64,000 nucleotides of DNA from an uncultured Bacteroidales bacterium. GTDB lineage: Bacteria; Bacteroidota; Bacteroidia; Bacteroidales; Paludibacteraceae. Numbering within the stretch: position 1 is the first letter of the stretch; every line of letters begins with the position of its first letter. A program made the position numbers and the translations under genes. This document shows positions 9,142-18,230 of this stretch, piece after piece. The stretch spans positions 53,846-117,845 of the forward strand of contig CACYHE010000004.1 in NCBI GenBank assembly GCA_902774185.1. Direction: 5' to 3'. The notes beneath the pieces are model-generated. The model was not told the origin of the DNA and ran no database searches. It saw only the letters and a list, made by a program, of their open reading frames with translations.

Positions 9142-10008
9142 TTAATCCAAATTGCTAAGGTCCACTAACTTATTGACAATCGCATAGATGGTCAAACCGG
9201 CAGTAGAGTGAATATTCAATTTTCGGGTGATGTTTTTGCGATGCGTGATGACCGTATGGGTAGAGATACACAGAACGTCCGCTATCTCTTTGTTACTCAG
9301 TCCCCGTACCACTTGTACCAATACATCTTTCTCCCGTTCCGATAACTCTTCGTTCTCCGCTTGATGACTGACAGCGATACGCGGATGGTGCTTATCTTGC
9401 TGCATGGCAGGTCGTAAGATATCATCTTCGATGGCACAATGGTCCGCAAAATCCTGCTCCGTATGCCACAGGTCGCTCATCACACCGATGAGGGTGTAGG
9501 TCTCATTGGACGCAGGAGACGCAGGGTAGTACTTGATAATCAGATTCTTGATCTCGGTCAGTTTATCGGTGATACGTTGGTCATCGTGCTCATGTTCTTC
9601 GTACAGTCCCGCATTCTCATGCTCAATATGCGTGCGGATCTCTGCTACGAACTCATCGTAGCACCGTACAATAAGCATTGGGATCTTCGTACCCGGTTCT
9701 GCAGGCAAGATAGTTTGCGTCAAGGCTTCCCGTAACCGTGGTAAACGAAAATCGAGGAAGTAGGCATGCGCGTTCTGCAGATAACGCTGCAGGGTGGGCA
9801 GGTCGATATCTGCAGGCAACGCCTTCTGCTTGAAGACCTTATAGTTCACAACGGCGAGAAACGTAGGCGTATGGACATCGTGTGCCATGCACACCTGCTC
9901 AATCGTCTGGTCGCCTACACCCATCGTCAGCCCGAAACGGCTGATAATCCGGATGGCGTCCTCCTCATGAGACATCAAGTCACATATCTTATCCGATGCT
10001 TTATACAT
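9142..10008 (-). CDS. Hemerythrin-like sensor fused to LuxR/NarL-type DNA-binding domain
   Basis: 288-residue predicted one-component regulator. The N-terminus (residues about 5-60, with the stretch ISRFGLTMGVGDQT) resembles the ScdA/RIC entry domain. A hemerythrin-like helical bundle follows, with candidate iron ligands in NAHAYFLDFRLPRL, HIEHENAGLYEEHEHD and LWHTEQDFADHCAIED. The C-terminus (about 225-285) is a classical LuxR/NarL helix-turn-helix: LSEREKDVL, then GLSNKEIADVLCIS and HRKNI. The architecture suggests sensing of oxygen, nitric oxide or iron state through a di-iron centre. It is divergent from the TonB receptor operon at 10195 and directly upstream of tlpA. A NarL-like dyad at 10121-10136 is the obvious candidate binding site. 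Confidence 0.85.
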   Translation of the reverse strand: MYKASDKICDLMSHEEDAIRIISRFGLTMGVGDQTIEQVCMAHDVHTPTFLAVVNYKVFKQKALPADIDLPTLQRYLQNAHAYFLDFRLPRLREALTQTILPAEPGTKIPMLIVRCYDEFVAEIRTHIEHENAGLYEEHEHDDQRITDKLTEIKNLIIKYYPASPASNETYTLIGVMSDLWHTEQDFADHCAIEDDILRPAMQQDKHHPRIAVSHQAENEELSEREKDVLVQVVRGLSNKEIADVLCISTHTVITHRKNITRKLNIHSTAGLTIYAIVNKLVDLSNLD

Positions 10009-10054
10009 AATAACGTTTAACGTTTAGCGATGAACGAATGATCGAAATCGGGTG

Positions 10055-10085
10055 CAAAATTACAAAAAAAATCCCATTTGCACAA
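10055..10085 (-). promoter_or_regulatory. Promoter of the hemerythrin-LuxR regulator operon
   Basis: On the minus strand TTG (complement of 10083-10085), 20 nt, then TAATTTTG (complement of 10055-10062). This matches the Bacteroidetes -33/-7 arrangement. Transcription would start near 10048, about 40 nt before the ATG at 10008. Confidence 0.75.
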
Positions 10086-10120
10086 GTCTACAAGCCAAAA
10101 AAGATGAAAAAAAACTCAAA

Positions 10121-10136
10121 TACCCATATTTAGGTA
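10121..10136. promoter_or_regulatory. NarL-type 7-2-7 dyad, candidate operator
   Basis: TACCCAT, two bases, TTAGGTA. The left half fits the NarL heptamer TACYYMT exactly and the right half fits in six of seven positions, in the inverted 7-2-7 layout used by NarL-family dimers. It sits between the divergent regulator and receptor promoters and abuts the -33 box of the receptor operon (10137-10139). Control by the adjacent LuxR-type regulator is inferred. Confidence 0.5.
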
Positions 10137-10167
10137 TTGTGCATGTCGGCAAAAAGCAGTAATTTTG
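10137..10167 (+). promoter_or_regulatory. Promoter of the TonB-receptor operon
   Basis: TTG at 10137-10139, 20-nt spacer, TAATTTTG at 10160-10167, followed by the common CAGCCGATTT start region. The predicted start site is near 10174, about 20 nt before the ATG at 10195. Confidence 0.75.
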
Positions 10168-10194
10168 CAGCCGATTTGAAAAAGGACAAGAAGA

Positions 10195-12612
10195 TTGAGT
10201 ATGAGTTATAGGAAATTTTTACTACTCCTTATACTTTTTTTGTGCGGGTACACGCATGCGCAAGTGACGGGTGTCGTGCTGGATGAACACGGTGAACCGC
10301 TCATTGGTGCCAATGTCTATTGGGCAGGAACGAGCATCGGTGTAGCGACGGATTTTCAAGGAAACTTCCGGCTGATGCCTCCTTCGGGTAAGAATCAAGA
10401 GCCTTTGCAGTTGGTGGCATCGTTTGTGGGTTGCCATAACGATACGACGGAGGTCAAAGACCGAACACCGTTAACGATCGTGCTGGTTGATGAGGCGGTG
10501 TTGGATGAGATCACAATCACGGAACGTAAGATGGGAGTACTCAAGAGTCGAACCTCGGCTTTTGATACGCAGACTATCGGTACGGAAGAATTGTGTCGTG
10601 CCGCATGTTGTAACCTTAGCGAAGCGTTTGAAACGAATGCGTCGGTGGACGTCGCCTATTCGGATGCGGCTACCGGTGCCAAGCAGATCCGTCTGTTAGG
10701 ACTCAGCGGTACGTATGTACAGTTGATACAAGAAAACACACCTGCCGTACGAGGCTTGGCGCAGACCTTCGGCATGGAGTACATACCGGGTCCATGGATG
10801 AGCAGTATTCAGGTCAGTAAAGGAACCTCTTCCGTCATCAACGGCTACGAGGCTACTTCTGGTCAGATTAACGTCGAGTTACTCAAGCCGCAGACCCAGA
10901 ACCCGCTGTCAGTCAACCTGATGGTGAATACCGAGACGATGGCGGAAGCGAACATTATGGGTGGATGGAAGATACCTCTCAAAGAGGAAGAGCATACGCA
11001 TCATCATCATGTAGGCGAAGCCGATGAGCATGAGCATTGTCATCACGAATCGCTCTATACCGGAATCATGGCGCATTACGGTCAGAACTTTATGACGATG
11101 GATGAGAACCATGACTCGTTTGTGGATATGCCGCGTGTGCGGAATGCGAATCTGGCGAACCGTTGGTTCTATAAGCACGGCGATTATACGTTTCAGGCTT
11201 TTGCACGTGGTTTGTATGACAAACGTGTAGGAGGACAGATGGCGAACGATATCGTTAACCCTTACCACATCGACCTGAACACCTGGCGCGTGGAGGGATT
11301 TCTTAAGAACGGTTATGTGTTTGACGACGAGAGCGGTTCGTCTGTCGCCATTATCACTGCCGTCAGTTACCATGATTTGGATAACAGTTACGGCGAAAAG
11401 GCATGGAAGGCGAATCAACTCAATGCCTACCTCAATGCCATCTGTCAGTTGAATTTCGAAGGGGGAGGACTGATCGATAATGACCATCGTCTGAGCATGG
11501 GTCTGAGTGTCAATTATGACAAGTACAACGAACGCTATACACCTGCCGCAACATTCGCAGAGACCAATTTGGACCGGCAGGAGTTGACACCCGGTATCTT
11601 TGCCGAATACAGTTATAAGTACGCCGAGATACTATCTCTTGTAGCTGGTGTACGGGCGGACTACAGCACGAAATACGGATTCTTTGCTACGCCGCGAATG
11701 AACATCCGTTATACGCCTTTCGAATGGTGGACGCTTCGTGGCAGTGTGGGCTTGGGCTATCGTTCGCCAAATGCCATTTCGGACAATTCGTTTCTGTTGC
11801 CTTCCACGCGTGCCATCCATCTGACAGATACGGTCAAGCAGGAACGCGCTGTCAATGCCGGTATCAGTATGACATTCTATATTCCGCTGGGTAGTAGGCA
11901 ATTACAATTATCAACGGAGTATTATTACACGCATTTTTTGAACTCGTTGATTGTTGATCTGGATCATATCGTGTCTGACGTGTATATCTTCAACCAGAGT
12001 GATGTAAATGGTGCAAAATCGTTTGCTCACTGTGCGCAGATAGAAGCAAGCATGGAGGTGTTGCGTGGTTGGACTATCTCTGCCGCTTTCCGTTATAACG
12101 ACGTAAGGCAGACCACTTATCTCATGCAGGATGGAATGACAGGAACTTATATGTTGCGTGAGAAAGTGCTTCAGAATCGATTCAAAGGCATCGTTTCGAT
12201 GAGTTATCAGACGCCGCTTAAGAAATGGCAGTTTGATGTGACGGCACAGTTCAACGGTCCGGGCCGGATGCCGGACGGCATAGTGTATGACGGATACCAA
12301 TTCTCGCCGCAAGGCCAGTATCCACGTTTGTCGGAGAACGGCCAGTACTATACCAACAATAACGGTATGTATCACAGTTGGTACCCGCAGTTAATGGCGC
12401 AGATTACCAAGTATTTCCGTACTTGCAGTCTCTATGTGGGGGCAGAGAATATGACGAACTTCAGACAGGACCATCCTATTGCCGGTTGGTATGATGCACA
12501 AGGTCATGTGCAAACGGACGGAATGCCGTTCGACGCATCGTCGGTATGGGGGCCTACCACGGGATGGAAGATATATGTCGGTTTTCGGTATGATTTGGAG
12601 AAGAAAGATTAA
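10195..12612 (+). CDS. TonB-dependent receptor with His-rich loop
   Basis: 805-residue outer-membrane receptor. Signal peptide to about residue 22 (HAQ), then a carboxypeptidase-regulatory-like domain (VTGVVLDEHGEPLIGANVYW), a plug (CCNLSEAFETNASVDV onward, with the GYEATSGQINVEL plug end) and a C-terminal barrel. A histidine-rich stretch at about residues 265-285 (THHHHVGEADEHEHCHHES) falls in an early barrel loop and looks like a metal-binding site. This receptor class takes up chelated metals or heme using TonB energy. It leads an operon with the next receptor (20 bp gap) and is divergent from the hemerythrin-LuxR regulator, so regulation by iron, oxygen or NO status is likely. Start ATG 10195 or the next ATG two codons on. 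Confidence 0.85.
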   Translation: MSMSYRKFLLLLILFLCGYTHAQVTGVVLDEHGEPLIGANVYWAGTSIGVATDFQGNFRLMPPSGKNQEPLQLVASFVGCHNDTTEVKDRTPLTIVLVDEAVLDEITITERKMGVLKSRTSAFDTQTIGTEELCRAACCNLSEAFETNASVDVAYSDAATGAKQIRLLGLSGTYVQLIQENTPAVRGLAQTFGMEYIPGPWMSSIQVSKGTSSVINGYEATSGQINVELLKPQTQNPLSVNLMVNTETMAEANIMGGWKIPLKEEEHTHHHHVGEADEHEHCHHESLYTGIMAHYGQNFMTMDENHDSFVDMPRVRNANLANRWFYKHGDYTFQAFARGLYDKRVGGQMANDIVNPYHIDLNTWRVEGFLKNGYVFDDESGSSVAIITAVSYHDLDNSYGEKAWKANQLNAYLNAICQLNFEGGGLIDNDHRLSMGLSVNYDKYNERYTPAATFAETNLDRQELTPGIFAEYSYKYAEILSLVAGVRADYSTKYGFFATPRMNIRYTPFEWWTLRGSVGLGYRSPNAISDNSFLLPSTRAIHLTDTVKQERAVNAGISMTFYIPLGSRQLQLSTEYYYTHFLNSLIVDLDHIVSDVYIFNQSDVNGAKSFAHCAQIEASMEVLRGWTISAAFRYNDVRQTTYLMQDGMTGTYMLREKVLQNRFKGIVSMSYQTPLKKWQFDVTAQFNGPGRMPDGIVYDGYQFSPQGQYPRLSENGQYYTNNNGMYHSWYPQLMAQITKYFRTCSLYVGAENMTNFRQDHPIAGWYDAQGHVQTDGMPFDASSVWGPTTGWKIYVGFRYDLEKKD

Positions 12613-12631
12613 GGAATGAAGGAGTGAAGGA

Positions 12632-14911
12632 ATGAAAGAGTTTAAATGTATATTAGTCTGTATTCTGTGTTTTGTGTTCTGTGTTCCTGTTATGGCGCAG
12701 TATGATGCCCACTTGACAGGACACGTGTTGGATGAGAAGACGGGGGAGCACTTGCCGTATGTGAATGTGCAACTCAAAGGTACGAATATCGGTACGGTGA
12801 CCGATGAGTCGGGTCACTATCTGCTTAAGGATCTGCCTATAGGCAGACAGACCATCGTCTTCAGCTATGTGGGGTACGAGACCTTAGAGTTACCGGTGGT
12901 GATGGTGGAAGACAAGACCATTGAGCTCAAAGCCACGATTCGGGAAGTAGCTACCCAACTGAATAACGTGGTCGTAACGGCGAACCGTTATGCCACCAAA
13001 CGACAGGAAGCGGCGACGATCGTCAATGTGTTGTCACCCGAACTGTTTGAGACGGCATCAGTAGCTTGTGTGGCTGACGCCTTGAACTTTCAGCCCGGCT
13101 TACGGGTAGAGAATACCTGTACGAACTGCGGCAAGACGGACCTGCGTATCAATGGTCTGCAAGGTCAATACACCCAGATTCTCATGGACAGCCGTCCTGT
13201 GTTCTCATCGATGGCGTCGGTCTACGGTTTGGAACAAGTACCGGCAGCTATGATCGACCGTATCGAGGTGATGCGTGGAGGAGGTTCGGCTATCTACGGT
13301 GCGAACGCGATTGCCGGAGTGGTGAACATCATCACCAAAGAACCGGTGCGTAATTTCGTCAATATAGCCAATACCTCCGCTGTCAATGAACATGCCGGTT
13401 ACGACATCCATACGGACCTCAATGCTTCAGTCATGAGTGAGAACCGAAAGATCGGGGCATATCTCTTTGCTTCGCACCGCACCCGCAGTGCCTATGACCG
13501 GGACAACGACGGGTTTAGCGAGGTACCGAAACTGCGTTCTACAACGGCAGGTACACGGCTCTTCTTCAAGACCAGTGCGTATAGCAAGATATCGCTTGAG
13601 TATCATCATACAACCGAATTCCGTCGGGGTGGTAACAAGTTGGATGAGGAACCGCATAAGGCCGATATCGCCGAACAGTTACGCCATAATATCGATGCTG
13701 GTTCGTTGGCTTTTGACTGGTTCTCTCCGGATAACAAACATTTCGTGTCTGCTTATTCCGCCATCCAGCATATCGGTCGTGAGAGCTATTTCGGTGCCGG
13801 CAGAGACACCGCTGCGTACGGACGCAGTACAGACCTTACTTCCAACACAGGTCTGCAGTACCGTTTCTCCTATCCCTGCGGACGGATGAACGGCGACTTG
13901 ACGGTGGGGGCTGAGTATAACTATAACGGTTTGAGGGACCATATGTTAGGCTATAACCGCCATATTGTACAAAACGTGCATGTGGTGGGTGCTTACGCGC
14001 AGAATGAATGGAAGAATGACCAATGGTCCGTGCTGCTCGGTGCACGGGTGGAGAAGCATAATTTGCTTAAGAATGTAGTGTTTAATCCGCGCGCTACGTT
14101 CCGTTACACACCTGTTGACGGACTGGTGTTGCGTGCCGGATATAGCAGCGGTTATCGGGCTCCGCAAGCCTATGACGAGGACCTGCATGTGGCTGCCGTA
14201 GGAGGTAATGTGTCGCTTATCTCCTTAGACCCGAACCTCAAACCCGAGTATTCGCATAGTGCCACGCTTAGTGCCGACTGGTACAAACAGTTCGGGAAAT
14301 GGGAGTTGAACCTCACAGCCGAAGGTTTCTATACCTATCTGCAGGATGTGTTCTTCTTGCGCGAAGACGGTACGGATGCTGTCGGTAACGTGCTCTTCAC
14401 GCGTACCAATGCACCGGGGGCATGGGTGGCAGGATTGAACCTTGAAGGCAAAGTGGTGTACAGTCATTGGTTTACGTTCCAACTCGGTTACACTTATCAG
14501 CAGAGCCGCTACACCGTAGCCCAACAATGGAGTCAGACTGTACCTGCCCAGAAACGTATGCTTCATACGCCGGATAACTACGGCTATTTCCTATTGGATA
14601 TCCATCCTGTCAAGGACTTCACCGTCTCCCTCAACGGTAAGGCGACGGGCAACATGCTCGTGCCGCATTTGGCAGGTTATATACCGGCAGATGAAGAGGT
14701 TCGAACCCCTGCTTTCTGGGATCTCGGTTTTCGTCTTTCATACGATGTACATTTGTATAAACAGTACTGCCTGGAGATCAGCGCAGGCATGAAGAACGTG
14801 CTGGATCATTTCCAGAAAGACATCGACCAAGGTACGAATCGGGATGCCAATTATATCTACGGTCCGTCCACACCTCGTACGTATTTTATAGGCCTTACCC
14901 TTAAAATCTAA
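12632..14911 (+). CDS. TonB-dependent receptor with CxxC plug motif
   Basis: 759-residue outer-membrane receptor. Signal peptide (about 1-22), carboxypeptidase-regulatory-like domain (LTGHVLDEKTGEHLPYVNVQL), TonB-box region near NNVVVTANRYATKRQ, and a plug beginning LNFQPGLRVENTCTNCGKTDL. The CTNC pair of cysteines inside the plug and the segment ending AIYGANAIAGVVNIITKEP are typical of receptors for iron complexes or heme. The C-terminal barrel ends in a strand with final YFIGLTLKI. It is the second gene of the operon started at 10195 and is followed by a strong hairpin. Substrate not determinable from sequence. Confidence 0.88.
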   Translation: MKEFKCILVCILCFVFCVPVMAQYDAHLTGHVLDEKTGEHLPYVNVQLKGTNIGTVTDESGHYLLKDLPIGRQTIVFSYVGYETLELPVVMVEDKTIELKATIREVATQLNNVVVTANRYATKRQEAATIVNVLSPELFETASVACVADALNFQPGLRVENTCTNCGKTDLRINGLQGQYTQILMDSRPVFSSMASVYGLEQVPAAMIDRIEVMRGGGSAIYGANAIAGVVNIITKEPVRNFVNIANTSAVNEHAGYDIHTDLNASVMSENRKIGAYLFASHRTRSAYDRDNDGFSEVPKLRSTTAGTRLFFKTSAYSKISLEYHHTTEFRRGGNKLDEEPHKADIAEQLRHNIDAGSLAFDWFSPDNKHFVSAYSAIQHIGRESYFGAGRDTAAYGRSTDLTSNTGLQYRFSYPCGRMNGDLTVGAEYNYNGLRDHMLGYNRHIVQNVHVVGAYAQNEWKNDQWSVLLGARVEKHNLLKNVVFNPRATFRYTPVDGLVLRAGYSSGYRAPQAYDEDLHVAAVGGNVSLISLDPNLKPEYSHSATLSADWYKQFGKWELNLTAEGFYTYLQDVFFLREDGTDAVGNVLFTRTNAPGAWVAGLNLEGKVVYSHWFTFQLGYTYQQSRYTVAQQWSQTVPAQKRMLHTPDNYGYFLLDIHPVKDFTVSLNGKATGNMLVPHLAGYIPADEEVRTPAFWDLGFRLSYDVHLYKQYCLEISAGMKNVLDHFQKDIDQGTNRDANYIYGPSTPRTYFIGLTLKI

Positions 14912-14927
14912 TTAAAAAATCATAAAA

Positions 14928-14963
14928 AATGGCATACACTCTTGTGTATGTCATTATTTTTTT
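14928..14963 (+). terminator. Intrinsic terminator of the TonB-receptor operon
   Basis: A 12-bp stem (arms AATGGCATACAC and GTGTATGTCATT with one G-U pair, loop TCTT) at 14928-14955 is followed by a T-rich run to 14963. The right arm doubles as the -33 region of the next promoter. Confidence 0.8.
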
Positions 14964-14972
14964 GTAATTTTG
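14942..14972 (+). promoter_or_regulatory. Promoter of the GH3-like gene cluster
   Basis: TTG at 14942-14944, 20 nt, TAATTTTG at 14965-14972. The -33 element lies in the loop/right arm of the upstream terminator. The -7 element contains a TTG that could be misread as the start of the next gene. The predicted start site falls at about 14979, leaving an 18-nt leader. Confidence 0.75.
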
Positions 14973-14996
14973 TCGCCGATTTTATTTTGGCATAAT

Positions 14997-16844
14997 ATGG
15001 CAAGAAAGATAAAACCCTATTTGGATCAGGACGGAAAGGCGTTGCCTTATCCGTGGTTGATCAATTTCATGTTGATGCTGGTAGGCGGTATGCAGACATT
15101 ACGTTTGCGTTTCTGGAGCCGCAAACCTCGTCATACGGCGGAGAAGACTTTACGCGATATCTTAACCATCTCACGCGACACTGTTTATGGCAAAGAGCAT
15201 CATTTTGACCGTATTCTAAGTGCTACCTCTGCGGATGATTTCTTTCGTTTGTTTCGTCTGTATGTACCGGTGAACAATAGTTTTGAGACCTTGCGTCCTT
15301 ACGTAGAGCGGCATAAACACGGTGAGGAGGATGTCTTATTCCCGGGTAAACCCGATATGTACGCTACCACTTCCGGTACAACGTCCGAACCCAAATGGAT
15401 CCCGATGACGCATAAGTACCTCAAGGATGTCTATGGTAAGATGAGTCATATCTGGACGTGGAATTTCGTCAAGCACCGTAGTCGTATCTTCGCCGGACAT
15501 ATCTTCACAACGGTAGGTAAGGAATGCGAAGGATATGCACCGGACGGTACGCTTTTCGGAGCGGTGAGCGGTGTGCTGGTTCGTGACATCCCACCCATCA
15601 TTAAGAAACATTATACAGGTCCGGCAGCGGTGATGTCCATCCCGGATTACGCGGCGCGTAACTATGTGTTGATGCGTCTGGCCTTGCAGTATCGTGACGT
15701 GACACTTTGGGCGACCGCGAACCCTTCTACGATTCTGGAATTGCTACGCGTGATGAATGAGAACACGCAGGAGATGATTCGGGATATCGAATTAGGAACG
15801 ATATGCGAAGATTTCGAGATACCGTTTGAGATCCGTTCGGAACTGGATGCATACATCAGTCCCAAACCCGAACGGGCAGCGGAGTTACGAAAGATATTGG
15901 AGGAGAAGGGACATCTCTATCCGAAAGACTTCTGGCCGTGGTTGCAGTACCTCAGTACCTGGAAATGCGGTAACACGAAGATCTACATGGATAAATACAT
16001 GGACCAGTTTGACTGGGACAAGACCTACTATCAGGAACTCGGTTATATCGCTACCGAATGCCGGTTCGGTTTCTCCTTGGACGAGACGAACGAGAGTGTG
16101 CTGTTCCCCCAGTTCCATTATTATGAGTTCGTGGAAGAGAGTGAGTTGGATAGTCCCCGTAAGCACTTTTTGCAGATCGATGAACTGGAACTCGGCAAAC
16201 GGTACTGTGCCTATGTGACGACCTATTCGGGTCTTTTCAGATACAACATGAATGACCTGGTAGAGGTAGGCGGGTTCTACAAGAAAACGCCGAAGGTTCA
16301 CATGGTGAGCAAGGTGAACGGCATCGTGTCCATGACCGGAGAGAAACTGTACGAACCGCAGTTCATGGATGCCGTGCATCAAGCCGAAGACGAGACGGGA
16401 ATCAAGACCAAGTTCTTCGTCGGTTTTGCGGATGTGGAGGAATCGAAATATCATTTCTACTATGAGTTTGCGGACGAGAAGATCAAGCAGGAAGAAGCGG
16501 AAGCCTTCACGAAGGTGGTGGATGAGAAACTGCAACATATCAACCTTGAATACGAATCCAAGCGGCAGTCTTTCCGTTTGCATGAACCCGAGACGCATAT
16601 CTTGTTGAGTAACGCATACGCACGTTTCAAAGCGGCATGTCTGAAGGATGGATTCCGGGACGGACAGTTCAAGTTCAACCTCTTGATGCAGGATGAGAAA
16701 CGACGCAGTAAGTTTAATATGCTGCAACGCTTGGAGAACAGTTTCGAGCGTTTCAGCGAAGGTGTAATCGAAAGAGCGAATAAGATTGATGATAGACGTA
16801 AAGCACGTGCTCAACGGCGTCAACAGCGTCGTGCTGGATCTTGA
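14997..16844 (+). CDS. GH3 (auxin-responsive promoter) family adenylate-forming enzyme
   Basis: 615-residue member of the GH3 family of the acyl-adenylate-forming superfamily. These enzymes activate a carboxylate with ATP and transfer it to an amine; the bacterial substrates are mostly unknown. The ATP-binding signature is YATTSGTTSEPKWIPMT (about residues 122-138), and YSGLFRYNMNDLVEVGGFY marks the hinge/core region. The C-terminus is strongly basic (RRKARAQRRQQRR). The open frame reaches 14970 only through a TTG that is part of the promoter -7 box, so the ATG at 14997 (MARKIKPYL) is preferred. It leads a tightly packed cluster with a HAD phosphatase (56-bp overlap), an acyltransferase and a transporter, perhaps for lipid or conjugate synthesis. 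Confidence 0.85.
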   Translation: MARKIKPYLDQDGKALPYPWLINFMLMLVGGMQTLRLRFWSRKPRHTAEKTLRDILTISRDTVYGKEHHFDRILSATSADDFFRLFRLYVPVNNSFETLRPYVERHKHGEEDVLFPGKPDMYATTSGTTSEPKWIPMTHKYLKDVYGKMSHIWTWNFVKHRSRIFAGHIFTTVGKECEGYAPDGTLFGAVSGVLVRDIPPIIKKHYTGPAAVMSIPDYAARNYVLMRLALQYRDVTLWATANPSTILELLRVMNENTQEMIRDIELGTICEDFEIPFEIRSELDAYISPKPERAAELRKILEEKGHLYPKDFWPWLQYLSTWKCGNTKIYMDKYMDQFDWDKTYYQELGYIATECRFGFSLDETNESVLFPQFHYYEFVEESELDSPRKHFLQIDELELGKRYCAYVTTYSGLFRYNMNDLVEVGGFYKKTPKVHMVSKVNGIVSMTGEKLYEPQFMDAVHQAEDETGIKTKFFVGFADVEESKYHFYYEFADEKIKQEEAEAFTKVVDEKLQHINLEYESKRQSFRLHEPETHILLSNAYARFKAACLKDGFRDGQFKFNLLMQDEKRRSKFNMLQRLENSFERFSEGVIERANKIDDRRKARAQRRQQRRAGS

Positions 16845-17337
16845 TGGGACCCTATACGACAAACGTGGTCTGTCGAAACGAATGGTAAGGCACCTCTGGT
16901 GGTGTCTTCCTTTGATACTTGTGGACAGGCTCGCCAAGGGTCGGATGTGGCGTTGGATCGTCTCTACCCGTTGGCATCGGGAGGTGTATCTAAAGACGAT
17001 GGTGGCGTTGATTGGAAAACATTGTCCGCGTCGGGATGAGGTGGTGGAACTGGCGCAAACCGCTCATCAGATGGGGCTAAAAACGGCGATCTATTCGGAT
17101 TACGGGGCGGTGGAAGAGAAACTGAAAGTGCTGAAGGTGGATAAATCGAACTTTGACCTGCTCATTACGGCGCCTGAGTTAGGAGGTCTCAAACCATCCA
17201 AGGCTTGCGCGATGCAAGTGTTGGAACGCATGCATGCGAAGCCGGAGACAACCTTGTTTGTAGGAGACAGAGACGAGAAAGACGGCGAGGCGGCAAGAAG
17301 CGTAGGAGCGAAGTTTTTATTAATAATTAGGAATTAA
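16789..17337 (+). CDS. HAD-superfamily hydrolase
   Basis: 182-residue HAD phosphatase. Motif I is VVLDLDGTLYD near residue 15, motif II the SDYG segment, and motif III/IV are the Lys of GGLKPSK and VGDRDEKDG. A helical cap with several Trp residues lies between motifs I and II, including a hydrophobic stretch (LWWCLPLILVDRL) that may associate with the membrane. The frame can be opened at a TTG at 16786, but ATG 16789 is the natural start. It overlaps the GH3-like gene by 56 bp and precedes the acyltransferase by 2 bp, so translation is probably coupled. Substrate unknown; a phosphorylated lipid intermediate would fit the neighbours. Confidence 0.8.
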   Translation: MIDVKHVLNGVNSVVLDLDGTLYDKRGLSKRMVRHLWWCLPLILVDRLAKGRMWRWIVSTRWHREVYLKTMVALIGKHCPRRDEVVELAQTAHQMGLKTAIYSDYGAVEEKLKVLKVDKSNFDLLITAPELGGLKPSKACAMQVLERMHAKPETTLFVGDRDEKDGEAARSVGAKFLLIIRN

Positions 17338-17339
17338 GA

Positions 17340-18230
17340 ATGAATAAGCGATATGTTGATTTGCAAGTCACGGAAGGGACCTATGTCCCGCCGGTGACGA
17401 CGGACTATCCGGAGGATGATCCGTATGTGGGGTTATACCAACCGGTCTATGACAGGGATTTTCCGGCAGTAGATGCCACCTATCCGTATTTCGATGAGAG
17501 TCGTCATAATCGTAGGCGTTCGTTCTGGGGATATATCTTCGTGCTGCGTACCTTGGGTTTTCTTTTGCGCATCCGGTACGGTCTTCGTTGGCGCATAGAA
17601 GGGCAGAACCGTTGGCGTCGTTCGTCCTGTGGTGTACGGCGTTGGTTGAAACAGTTCGACTTAAGCAGAGGTGCCATCACGGTGGCGAATCACTGTTACC
17701 GCCATGACTGCGCATCGGTGCTCACGTCCATCCATGCTTCTTATCATACGCGTATTCCGATGTTCGCTCCGAACTTCCGGACCAAAGACCAGTATTTCCT
17801 GACCTTGGTAGGCGGTATCCCTATTCCGGAACCTTCTGCGGGACTGAGTGCGATGAAAGCCTTCAACGCTGCGTTTGATCAGTATAATGCCAAAGGATAT
17901 TGGTTTCATATCTTCCCCGAAGCCAAACGATGGGACTGGTATAAACCGCTTAGGCCTTTCCAGAAAGGGGCGTTCACGATGGCGTACAAGTATAACAAAC
18001 CCATTCTGCCTTTTGCGGTCACTTATCGGGAGCGAACGGGTATCTGGCGCTTATTGGGACCCAAAGACGAGCCCTTGACGCAAGTCATTATCGGTGCGCC
18101 GATCTATCCGGATACAACCCAACCGCGTGCGGTGGAGACGGAGCGTCTGCGTCAGTTGACACATCAGACCATCTGTCGGCTGGCGGGAATTGAACATAAC
18201 ACCTGGCCTGCAAAACCCGAGAACGAGTGA
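17340..18230 (+). CDS. PlsC-like acyltransferase
   Basis: 296-residue member of the glycerolipid acyltransferase family. The catalytic NHxxxxD-type motif appears as NHCYRHD (about residue 118) and the acyl-acceptor motif as FPEAKRWDWYKPLRPFQKGAF (about 196-216). The usual GTR after FPE is replaced by AKR. A hydrophobic/basic segment near residues 65-80 may anchor it to the inner membrane. It follows the HAD hydrolase with 2 bp spacing and overlaps the transporter start by 4 bp. Acyl donor and acceptor cannot be told from sequence; the AKR variant suggests a specialised acceptor. Confidence 0.75.
   Translation: MNKRYVDLQVTEGTYVPPVTTDYPEDDPYVGLYQPVYDRDFPAVDATYPYFDESRHNRRRSFWGYIFVLRTLGFLLRIRYGLRWRIEGQNRWRRSSCGVRRWLKQFDLSRGAITVANHCYRHDCASVLTSIHASYHTRIPMFAPNFRTKDQYFLTLVGGIPIPEPSAGLSAMKAFNAAFDQYNAKGYWFHIFPEAKRWDWYKPLRPFQKGAFTMAYKYNKPILPFAVTYRERTGIWRLLGPKDEPLTQVIIGAPIYPDTTQPRAVETERLRQLTHQTICRLAGIEHNTWPAKPENE

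Noticed and set aside
14928-14972. 14-nt identity (TTGTGTATGTCATT) to the CRISPR repeat, as a second anti-repeat or stray repeat
   Set aside because: The match is explained by a terminator stem plus a promoter -33 region; the rest of the repeat and any tracrRNA-like structure are absent.
14970-14996. Upstream TTG start for the GH3-like gene (and the equivalent for lptD at 58273)
   Set aside because: In both cases the TTG is part of the -7 promoter box, upstream of the predicted transcription start.
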